From NCBI GenBank assembly GCA_964454355.1, contig CAYVTA010000016.1, positions 1 through 26,115 on the forward strand: a DNA stretch of 26,115 bases, given 5' to 3'. This DNA comes from UBA1081 sp964454355. Lineage in GTDB: Bacteria; Bacillota; Clostridia; Oscillospirales; Acutalibacteraceae. How positions within the stretch are numbered: position 1 is the first letter of the stretch; each line of letters begins with the position of its first letter. The notes under the pieces are model-generated. The model saw nothing but the letters and a program-made list of their open reading frames with translations, searched no databases and was not told the origin of the DNA. The translations under genes were made by a program, and so were the position numbers. Positions 1 through 6,203 of the stretch are shown here, in pieces.

Positions 1-20
1 AACCGCCTAAGTTATGGAGA

Positions 21-61
21 ATTTCGAGTCAGCCCCGTTATGACCACTTCGATACGTCTCC
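21..61 (-). pseudogene. 5' half of a tRNA-Ser(CGA)-like gene
   Basis: Read on the minus strand from 61 down to 21, the sequence begins GGAGACG and has a D-arm of tRNA-Ser type and an anticodon loop CTCGAAA with CGA at 26-24. The 5' anticodon-stem strand is GCTGA, but the bases that should close it (21-17) read TTCTC. Only the A-U, one G-U and the outer G-C can pair, and nothing in the remaining 20 bases resembles a variable arm. Tyrosine-recombinase elements and some introns insert at anticodon loops, so an insertion boundary is possible. The 3' half is outside the window, so an interrupted or a dead gene cannot be told apart here. Confidence 0.6.
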
Positions 62-78
62 ACATATTTTGTTATGAT

Positions 79-107
79 ATTTTATCAAAGTATAGTTCGT
101 TTGTCAA
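79..107 (-). promoter_or_regulatory. sigma-A promoter for the tRNA-Ser-like gene
   Basis: On the minus strand a perfect TTGACA (107-102) is followed after 17 bases by TAAAAT (84-79). The predicted start lies about 10 bases before the tRNA 5' end at 61. A consensus promoter this close suggests the tRNA 5' half belongs to a gene that is or was transcribed. Confidence 0.7.
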
Positions 108-156
108 GTATAAAGAATTATTTTATGAACTTTAATATGCAAATTTACAAAAATTA

Positions 157-185
157 TTGACTTTTACAAAGAAAAATATTATATT
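157..185 (+). promoter_or_regulatory. sigma-A promoter of the potABCD operon
   Basis: TTGACT (157-162) and TATATT (180-185) are separated by 17 bases. The predicted start near 192 leaves a leader of about 75 bases before potA. It is back-to-back with the minus-strand tRNA promoter. The leader contains short competing pairings (CGGT/ACCG and CGGTT/AACCG around 217-244), too weak to call a riboswitch. Confidence 0.7.
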
Positions 186-268
186 GTGTTTTAAGGGTGT
201 AATGCCTTTGGTTATGCGGTTTTTTTACCGTTATTAGTCAACCGTAAATTGTGAGAGGGGCTGCATAA

Positions 269-1402
269 TTGGCAAACAATATTATAGATCTCAAGAATAT
301 TTCCGTTACTTTTGACGGAGAACAAATACTTAAAAATATGAATCTTCAAATCGAAGATAAAGAATTTCTTACACTGCTGGGACCTTCCGGTTGCGGCAAG
401 ACGACCACGCTTCGTATTATTGCGGGTTTTCTTCAGCCCGACAGCGGCGATGTTATCTTCGACGGCAAGTTAATCAATGGTGTTCCTGCACACAAACGTC
501 AGGTTAACACCATTTTTCAGCGTTATGCACTTTTTACACATCTTAATGTTTTTGAAAATATAGCATTCGGACTGCGTATAAAAAAGACACCTGAAAAGGA
601 AATCAAAGAAACTGTTTCGGAAATGCTTAAGCTTGTAAATCTCAAAGGATTTGAAACAAGAGATATATCAACGCTTTCCGGCGGTCAGCAGCAGCGTGTT
701 GCCATTGCACGAGCCTTGGCAGTAAAGCCTCGTGTTCTTTTATTGGATGAGCCGTTAGGTGCTCTTGACCTTAAGCTCCGAAAGGATATGCAGAACGAAC
801 TTAAAAATATACAGCAAAGATTGGGAATAACTTTTATTTATGTAACACATGATCAAGAAGAAGCACTTTCAATGTCAGATAAGATCGTTGTTATGAACAA
901 CGGTGTTATTCAGCAGATAGGTTCCCCCATTGACATCTACAATGAGCCGCAAAATGCTTTCGTTGCAGATTTTATCGGTGAGAGTAATATTGTTGACGGA
1001 ATCATGCGTGAAGACTTTGTGTGCGAATTTTCCGGTGCGACATTCAAATGTCTTGACAAGGGCTTCGGTAAAAACGAGTCTGTTGACGTTGTTGTTCGCC
1101 CTGAAGATGTAGACGTTGTTCCATTCGATAAAGGAATGCTCAGAGGTACGGTAACATCTGTAACATTCAAGGGTGTACATTTTGAAATCATTGTTGATAT
1201 CGGCGGCTTCAAGTGGATGATACAGTCTACAGACGAGCAGTTTGTTGGTGACAATATCGGTCTTTACATTGAGCCGGATGCTATTCATATAATGAAAAAG
1301 AGTGAATATTCGGGTCTGTACGGTGATTTCAGCAGTTACAGCGAAGAATTTGACGAACTCTCGGATGTAAATGCCGAGCCGGAGGAGCAAGCCGATGAAT
1401 AA
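269..1402 (+). CDS. potA: Spermidine/putrescine ABC importer, ATPase subunit PotA
   Basis: This is the ATP-hydrolysing subunit that powers polyamine uptake on the inner face of the membrane. The Walker A motif GPSGCGKTT has its Lys at residue 44. A Q-loop (FQRYALF), the signature LSGGQQQRVAIARAL near residue 135 and Walker B LLLDEP follow in order. Residues from about 240 form a TOBE-like regulatory domain, as in PotA and related importers. The 377-residue length is normal for PotA. The start is a TTG, chosen because AGAGGGG at 254-260 sits 8 bases upstream and no ATG fits. The gene leads a four-gene operon whose members overlap by 4-8 bases. A different substrate (iron, thiamine) is unlikely because a clear PotD follows. 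Confidence 0.95.
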   Translation: MANNIIDLKNISVTFDGEQILKNMNLQIEDKEFLTLLGPSGCGKTTTLRIIAGFLQPDSGDVIFDGKLINGVPAHKRQVNTIFQRYALFTHLNVFENIAFGLRIKKTPEKEIKETVSEMLKLVNLKGFETRDISTLSGGQQQRVAIARALAVKPRVLLLDEPLGALDLKLRKDMQNELKNIQQRLGITFIYVTHDQEEALSMSDKIVVMNNGVIQQIGSPIDIYNEPQNAFVADFIGESNIVDGIMREDFVCEFSGATFKCLDKGFGKNESVDVVVRPEDVDVVPFDKGMLRGTVTSVTFKGVHFEIIVDIGGFKWMIQSTDEQFVGDNIGLYIEPDAIHIMKKSEYSGLYGDFSSYSEEFDELSDVNAEPEEQADE

Positions 1403-2255
1403 GCTTTCCTCCCGCACAAGACAGGCTATGACCGCACCTTTTTCGATTTGGATGGCAATTTTTGTAGTTGTCCCTATCGGACTTGTGTTATACTATGCCT
1501 TCACGGATGCTGACGGCAGCTTTACATTGTCAAATATGGCGAGCATCTGGGAATACAGAAGTACATATTTTGTTTCAATAGAATTGGCATTAGTTGCAAC
1601 TGTAATCTGTCTCGTTATGGCATATCCGTTAGCATACAGTATATCAAGAATGAAAGCACATTCTCAGCAAACTATGGTTTTGCTTGTTATGCTGCCAATG
1701 TGGATGAACTTTCTTATAAGAACTTACGCTTGGATGACAATTCTCGAAGATACTGGTCTCATAAATACATTTATCAAATATCTTTTAAGTCTTGTAGGTT
1801 ACGAATTTGAAGGATTTTCAATGATAAATACAGACGGTGCCATTATCTTAGGTATGGTTTATAATTTTCTGCCGTACATGATTCTTCCCATCTACACCGT
1901 TCTTACAAAAATCGACCATAGTATTATTGAAGCCGCCAGAGACTTGGGAGCAAATGCATTTCACATTTTTACAAAAGTACTTCTTCCCCAAAGTGTCCCC
2001 GGCATTATTTCGGGAATAACAATGGTATTCGTTCCTGCAGTAAGTACATTTGTTATCTCAAAGCTGCTCGGTGGCGGTATGACTTACCTCATAGGTGATG
2101 TTATTGAAAACTATTTCTTGGGAAATACAGGCGAAGTTAACTATAATGTCGGAGCAGCACTTTCACTTGTGCTTATGATTCTGATTCTCATTTCTTCGGG
2201 CATCATGAACCATTTTGACAAGGATTCAGAAACAAGCGGAGGTGCAATGATATGA
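1395..2255 (+). CDS. potB: Spermidine/putrescine ABC importer, permease PotB
   Basis: One of two membrane-spanning subunits forming the polyamine channel. About six hydrophobic helices are visible. The cytoplasmic EAA loop that docks on the ATPase reads EAARDLGANAFHIFTKVLLP. I place the start at the ATG at 1395, with GGAGGAG at 1381-1387 seven bases upstream; an in-frame ATG at 1371 would add eight residues (PSRRSKP-type) lying deep inside potA and lacks such a site. The gene overlaps the potA end by 8 bases, pointing to translational coupling. Length 286 residues, typical for PotB. Confidence 0.93.
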   Translation: MNKLSSRTRQAMTAPFSIWMAIFVVVPIGLVLYYAFTDADGSFTLSNMASIWEYRSTYFVSIELALVATVICLVMAYPLAYSISRMKAHSQQTMVLLVMLPMWMNFLIRTYAWMTILEDTGLINTFIKYLLSLVGYEFEGFSMINTDGAIILGMVYNFLPYMILPIYTVLTKIDHSIIEAARDLGANAFHIFTKVLLPQSVPGIISGITMVFVPAVSTFVISKLLGGGMTYLIGDVIENYFLGNTGEVNYNVGAALSLVLMILILISSGIMNHFDKDSETSGGAMI

Positions 2256-3058
2256 AAAAAGTATCAAAAATATACAATTTTCTTGTTTTTGCATTTCTCT
2301 ATGCTCCCATTGTTGTAATGATAATTTATTCATTCAACTCAATAAAAAGCCGCTCTGTATTTTCAGGTTTTTCGCTTCAGTGGTATAAAGAGCTGTTTAA
2401 TGATGAAGTTATCATGAACTCACTTTATATCTCTCTTATTCTTGCAGTACTTGCTGCTGTTATTTCTACTGTTATAGGAACATTGGCTGCTGTCGGAATA
2501 AATGCAATGGGCGGTTTTAAGAAAAAGGCTATGCTTGCTGTAAACAGCATTCCTATGGTTAATCCTGAAATCGTTACAGCAGTATCAATGATGATACTTT
2601 TTGTATTTATTATTTCAAAATTTAATTCTATGGAAATGGGATTCGGAACTCTGCTTATTTCTCATGTAACATTTTGTATTCCTTATGTTACACTCGAAGT
2701 TCTGCCAAAAATCAGAGGAATGGACTCAAATATTTACAATGCGGCACTTGATCTGGGATGTCCGCCGGCAAAAGCATTTCTAAAAGTTGTTCTGCCTCAG
2801 ATAAAGCCCGGAATTATTACAGGAATGATCATGGCTTTTACACTTTCTCTTGATGATTTTATCATCAGCTATTTTAACAGCGGTTCAGCGGTTCAAACTC
2901 TTTCCGTAACGATTTATTCAATGACAAAAAAGCCATACTCCCCCAAAATCAATGCTCTTTCAACACTTTTATTTGTGGCGATTCTTATTTTGCTTGTAAT
3001 CATAAATATAAGACAAAGCCGCAGTACGGTAAGCAACAAGAAGGGAGCAAAAAAATGA
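2252..3058 (+). CDS. potC: Spermidine/putrescine ABC importer, permease PotC
   Basis: Second permease subunit, pairing with PotB. It begins with a short charged N-terminus and a first helix around residues 9-28. It carries the EAA-type loop NAALDLGCPPAKAFLKVVLP, with the LDLG core expected in PotC. The segment LSLDDFIISYFNSG, highly typical of PotC, follows. Its start codon overlaps the potB stop (ATGATATGA arrangement, 4 shared bases). It is 268 residues long, as usual. In some Firmicutes potC is fused to potD; here they are separate but overlap by 4 bases. Confidence 0.93.
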   Translation: MKKVSKIYNFLVFAFLYAPIVVMIIYSFNSIKSRSVFSGFSLQWYKELFNDEVIMNSLYISLILAVLAAVISTVIGTLAAVGINAMGGFKKKAMLAVNSIPMVNPEIVTAVSMMILFVFIISKFNSMEMGFGTLLISHVTFCIPYVTLEVLPKIRGMDSNIYNAALDLGCPPAKAFLKVVLPQIKPGIITGMIMAFTLSLDDFIISYFNSGSAVQTLSVTIYSMTKKPYSPKINALSTLLFVAILILLVIINIRQSRSTVSNKKGAKK

Positions 3059-4242
3059 AAAAATTACTTTCTCTTTTGCTTATTTGTCTGTTACTGATGT
3101 CTGCAAGCGTTTGTGCCGCTGCACAGTCTCCTGTTACCCTGAATGTTTACAACTGGGGTGAATATATTGACCAAGATATAATAAAGCTGTTTGAAGAGGA
3201 GTATCCTTACATTACGGTAAACTATACCACTTATGACAGCAATGAATCAATGTATTCAAAGATGATTTCCGGTGCGGCGGATTACGATGTTGTTATTCCG
3301 TCAGATTATATGATAAGCAAGCTTATAAGTGAGGATTTACTGTATGAGCTTGATTTTTCTAACATTCCAAACTATCAGTACATCGGAGAAGCTTATAAAA
3401 ATCAGGCTCATGATCCGGAAGACAAGTATTCTGTTCCTTATTTATGGGGCACTGTAGTTGTAATGTACAATTCGGCATATGTCAGCAAAGAAGATGTTGA
3501 AAATCAGAGCCTTGATTTACTTTGGAATAAAAAATATGCAGGAAAAATCCTGATGTTTGACAATCCCAGAGATGCATTTTGTCTTGCACTGCTCAAATTA
3601 GGTTACTCCATGAATTCAGAAAATCCCGACGAATGGGAGGAAGCAGCACAGCTATTAAGAGAACAAAAGTCTCTGGTGCAAGCATATGTTATGGATGCAA
3701 TTTTTGACAAAATCGAATCCGGAGAAGCATGGATCGCACCTTACTATGCAGGAGATGCATATTTGATTGCTGATAATAATCCTGAAATAAAATACTATAT
3801 TCCCTGCGAAGGAACCAATATGTTTATAGACTCTATGTGCATTCTCAAAACATCAGAGCATAAGGAAGAAGCTGAGCTATTCATAAATTTTATGTGTGAT
3901 CCCGAAATCAGCAGAATGAATGCGGAAACGGTAGGTTATTCCACACCTAATACAGAAACAATTAAGCTCCTTGACAGCAGTATTACAGAAAACAAACTAC
4001 TCTACCCTGATTCTGAATTTCTGAATGAGAATACGGATGTTTTTGTCAATCTTTCTCAGTCTACCCAGATGCTTCAAAGTTCTCTGTGGACAAGTCTCAA
4101 AATTGAAACTACAGAAAACAGCGGTGCATCACAATTAAATTGGATAGATATATTCTGTATAGGTGTACTTGTTATTGGTGTTACAGCAGGAATCTATTTT
4201 GCAATAAGAAACAAAAAAAGAAAAAAGATTTGGAATACTTAA
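3055..4242 (+). CDS. potD: Polyamine-binding protein PotD with a C-terminal membrane anchor
   Basis: Extracellular substrate-binding component of the importer. Residues 1-24 form a signal peptide (hydrophobic LLSLLLICLLLM core, then ASVCAAA). The mature part opens with the family motif LNVYNWGEYI and continues with ADYDVVIPSDYM, PYLWGTVVVMYN and WIAPYYAGDA, all diagnostic of PotD/PotF. The Cys near the signal end is preceded by SV, a poor lipobox. The protein instead ends with a hydrophobic helix of about 22 residues (FCIGVLVIGVTAGIYFAIR) and a basic tail KKRKK, so it is probably tethered at its C-terminus. At 395 residues it is longer than the roughly 350 of a classical PotD; the surplus is the linker and anchor. 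Confidence 0.93.
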   Translation: MKKLLSLLLICLLLMSASVCAAAQSPVTLNVYNWGEYIDQDIIKLFEEEYPYITVNYTTYDSNESMYSKMISGAADYDVVIPSDYMISKLISEDLLYELDFSNIPNYQYIGEAYKNQAHDPEDKYSVPYLWGTVVVMYNSAYVSKEDVENQSLDLLWNKKYAGKILMFDNPRDAFCLALLKLGYSMNSENPDEWEEAAQLLREQKSLVQAYVMDAIFDKIESGEAWIAPYYAGDAYLIADNNPEIKYYIPCEGTNMFIDSMCILKTSEHKEEAELFINFMCDPEISRMNAETVGYSTPNTETIKLLDSSITENKLLYPDSEFLNENTDVFVNLSQSTQMLQSSLWTSLKIETTENSGASQLNWIDIFCIGVLVIGVTAGIYFAIRNKKRKKIWNT

Positions 4243-4248
4243 TACAAT

Positions 4249-4267
4249 GGACGTCCGTCGGACGTCC
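4249..4267. repeat. Perfect 9-bp palindrome between potD and rimM
   Basis: GGACGTCCG, one T, then CGGACGTCC. It is unusually GC-rich for this window. It can also be read as a tandem repeat of an 11-base unit. No T tract follows, so it is a poor intrinsic terminator. A hairpin protecting the pot mRNA end, or an operator, are alternatives. Confidence 0.6.
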
Positions 4268-4296
4268 GTATTAATATATAATGAGGATAGTAATAT

Positions 4297-4830
4297 ATGT
4301 TAAAACAATTTCTTGAAACGGGTCAGATTGTATCAACCCATGGAATAAAAGGTGAAGTCCGAGTAAATCCTTGGTGCGACTCTCCCGAATTTATGAAGCG
4401 ATTTAAAACTCTTTACTTTGATTCAAAGGGTGAAAAACCGATCAATATTATTTCCTGCCGTCCTCACGGCAATATTGTCATTCTCAAACTGGAAGGTATT
4501 GATACCGTTGAGCAAGCCCAAAAATTGAGAAACAAAACGCTGTATATGAACCGTAAAGATGCAAAAATAAAAAAAGGGGACTGGTTCATTCAGGATCTTA
4601 TCGGATGTACAGTTTACGACACGGACAACAATATAATTATCTACGGAAAACTAACAGATGTGGCACAAACAGGAGCAAATGATATCTGGTACATTGAAAA
4701 CAACGGCAAGGAGTATATTATTCCTGCTATCAAGGATGTTGTTATAAATGTAGATGCCGAAAACGACAGCATTTTCATCAGACCGCTTAAAGGTATTTTT
4801 GATGAACCGGAAGAAATCAAGGGTGAATAA
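4297..4830 (+). CDS. rimM: 16S rRNA processing protein RimM
   Basis: Ribosome-assembly factor that binds S19 and the 30S head during maturation. The N-terminal RimM domain begins near residue 8 with the family hallmark GQIVSTHGIKGEVRVNP. The PRC-barrel half starts near residue 97 (DWFIQDLIGCTVYD) and includes ANDIWYIEN and YIIPAIKDVVINVD. Length 177 residues, normal. GAGGAT at 4283-4288 is 8 bases from the ATG. trmD follows after one base. The usual partners rpsP (upstream) and rplS (downstream) are absent here. Confidence 0.95.
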   Translation: MLKQFLETGQIVSTHGIKGEVRVNPWCDSPEFMKRFKTLYFDSKGEKPINIISCRPHGNIVILKLEGIDTVEQAQKLRNKTLYMNRKDAKIKKGDWFIQDLIGCTVYDTDNNIIIYGKLTDVAQTGANDIWYIENNGKEYIIPAIKDVVINVDAENDSIFIRPLKGIFDEPEEIKGE

Positions 4831-4831
4831 A

Positions 4832-5521
4832 ATGAGAATAGATATTCTTACTCTTTTTCCCGAAATGTGCAAAACCGTTTATTCTGAAAGCATTATCGGC
4901 AGATCTATCGCAAAAGGTCTTATAGAAATAAATGCTCACAATATAAGAGACTATGCGGCAAACAAGCATAACAATGTTGATGATACCCCCTACGGCGGCG
5001 GCATGGGAATGATAATGAAGGCGAAGCCCATATATGACTGTTTCATGTCTCTGTGTGATGACATCGGTTCAAGACCGCATCTGATATATATGTCACCTCA
5101 AGGTAAAGTTCTCAATCAGCAAAGAGTCAAGGAGCTTGCAAAGCTTGACAATATTGCGATTTTGTGCGGTCATTATGAAGGTGTAGACGAGAGAGTTATT
5201 GAAGCCATTGTCGATGAAGAAATATCTATTGGTGATTATGTATTGACAGGCGGAGAGTTACCGGCTCTTGTCCTCTCTGATTCAATTGCAAGAATGCTTC
5301 CCGGCGTGCTTGCTAATGATGAAGCAATGGAAAAAGAAAGTCATTACAGCGGACTTTTGGAATACCCACAGTACACAAAACCGGCTGAATGGAATGGAAT
5401 GAAGGTGCCGGATGTTCTTCTTTCGGGACATCATGCAAACATTGAAAAATGGCGTAATGAACAATCGTTAAAACGCACAAAAGAAAGACGACCTGACTTG
5501 CTTATAAACAAACAAAAATGA
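4832..5521 (+). CDS. trmD: tRNA (guanine-37-N1)-methyltransferase TrmD
   Basis: Uses S-adenosylmethionine to methylate G37 next to the anticodon, preventing +1 frameshifts. Trefoil-knot (SPOUT) signatures are present: MRIDILTLFPEM at the start, YGGGMGMIMKA, LCGHYEGVDERV, then GDYVLTGGELPALVLSDS and RMLPGVL. The true start is the ATG at 4832, one base after the rimM stop; longer in-frame openings run inside rimM. AAGGGTG near 4818-4824 serves as ribosome site. At 229 residues it is slightly shorter than the roughly 240-250 usual, with all core motifs intact. Confidence 0.96.
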   Translation: MRIDILTLFPEMCKTVYSESIIGRSIAKGLIEINAHNIRDYAANKHNNVDDTPYGGGMGMIMKAKPIYDCFMSLCDDIGSRPHLIYMSPQGKVLNQQRVKELAKLDNIAILCGHYEGVDERVIEAIVDEEISIGDYVLTGGELPALVLSDSIARMLPGVLANDEAMEKESHYSGLLEYPQYTKPAEWNGMKVPDVLLSGHHANIEKWRNEQSLKRTKERRPDLLINKQK

Positions 5522-5527
5522 CAATTT

Positions 5528-5549
5528 ATTCCATATAATGGAATTTTTT
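5528..5549 (+). terminator. Weak intrinsic terminator after trmD
   Basis: ATTCCA (5528-5533), a 5-base loop and TGGAAT (5539-5544) precede a run of T. The stem is short and AT-rich, so termination may be partial. It starts 7 bases after the trmD stop. Confidence 0.5.
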
Positions 5550-5697
5550 GTAAAAACCTGCTTAATTTTTTAGTTTGTTTACCTAAATATACAGAAAAAA
5601 AGCTGTCAATTTGCACAAAGTTTTATTCCTAACATTTCAAAGGTTTAGTATTACATCCGATTTTTTTAATTTTGGTAAATATGTGACAATTAAATCA

Positions 5698-5725
5698 TTG
5701 ACGAAAAAAAGTTTTGTGGTATAAT
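5698..5725 (+). promoter_or_regulatory. sigma-A promoter of ptsH
   Basis: TTGACG (5698-5703) and a perfect TATAAT (5720-5725) are 16 bases apart. The predicted start near 5732 gives a short leader of about 40 bases. The strong -10 box fits the high expression expected of HPr. Confidence 0.8.
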
Positions 5726-5769
5726 ATGTATTGTAATTTTAAATCTAAGTGATGAGGAGCAATAGCCTT

Positions 5770-6033
5770 ATGTTCGTAAAAGATGTTGTTGTTGAGAATC
5801 AGGTAGGACTTCACGCTCGTCCTGCTACATTCTTTATTCAGAAAGCTAATGAGTTCAAGTCCTCTATCTGGGTTGAAAAAGAAGAGCGCAGAGCAAACGC
5901 AAAAAGCCTTCTCGGTGTTCTTTCACTCGGTATCATGGGTGGTACTCAGATCAGAATTATTGCAGGCGGCACAGATGAAAAAGAAGCTGTTGAAGCTCTT
6001 GAGAAGCTTGTAAAATCCGGTTTCGCTGAATAA
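5770..6033 (+). CDS. ptsH: Phosphocarrier protein HPr
   Basis: Carries phosphate from enzyme I to the sugar-specific EIIA proteins of the phosphotransferase system. With the ATG at 5770 the protein is 87 residues. The active-site motif VGLHARPA puts the phosphorylated His exactly at position 15, and AKSLLGVLSLG puts the regulatory Ser at 46. Both matches support this start rather than the upstream in-frame GTG (5749) or ATG (5752). GAGGAGC at 5754-5760 is the ribosome site. Ser46 implies regulation by HPr kinase and a CcpA corepressor role, as in Firmicutes. The gene stands alone; ptsI is not next to it. Confidence 0.96.
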   Translation: MFVKDVVVENQVGLHARPATFFIQKANEFKSSIWVEKEERRANAKSLLGVLSLGIMGGTQIRIIAGGTDEKEAVEALEKLVKSGFAE

Positions 6034-6050
6034 TCAAGAACGCATAATTA

Positions 6051-6086
6051 CGGTACACCGGTGTATGGTGTGCCGTTTTTGTTTTT
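6051..6086 (+). terminator. Intrinsic terminator of ptsH
   Basis: CGGTACACC (6051-6059) pairs with GGTGTGCCG (6067-6075) through nine pairs including one wobble, with a 7-base loop. It is followed by TTTTTGTTTTT. A strong stem; ptsH is therefore monocistronic. Confidence 0.9.
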
Positions 6087-6088
6087 AG

Positions 6089-6185
6089 GCTGACGGTCGC
6101 AGGAATACATCGTATTTCAAGTGATGAGACAAGTCAGACGGAAAATTATCGTCTGTCAGGCGTGATAGATTAAATTTCTGTCAGC
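6089..6185 (+). promoter_or_regulatory. Possible structured leader upstream of uvrC
   Basis: GCTGAC (6089-6094) can pair with GTCAGC (6180-6185). Inside, CAGACG (6135-6140) pairs with CGTCTG (6150-6155), making a nested hairpin. The uvrC ribosome site GGAGGTG (6190-6196) begins 5 bases after the outer helix. I see no clear sigma-A promoter in this 117-base gap. The segment may be a folded leader, or chance complementarity. Confidence 0.35.
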
Positions 6186-6203
6186 ATATGGAGGTGTACT
6201 ATT

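Noticed and set aside
192..268. Possible polyamine riboswitch in the potA leader
   Set aside because: Only 4-6 bp alternative stems are visible and no known riboswitch core can be recognised.
875..1417. Long minus-strand open frame opposite potA
   Set aside because: It lies wholly antisense to clear PotA sequence, shows no recognisable domain, and has no convincing ribosome site.
4277..4282. TATAAT just ahead of rimM as a promoter -10
   Set aside because: The start would fall after the rimM ribosome site, and no -35 box is found 16-18 bases upstream.
5749..5769. Upstream GTG/ATG starts for ptsH
   Set aside because: They overlap the ribosome site and would move the active His and Ser away from positions 15 and 46.
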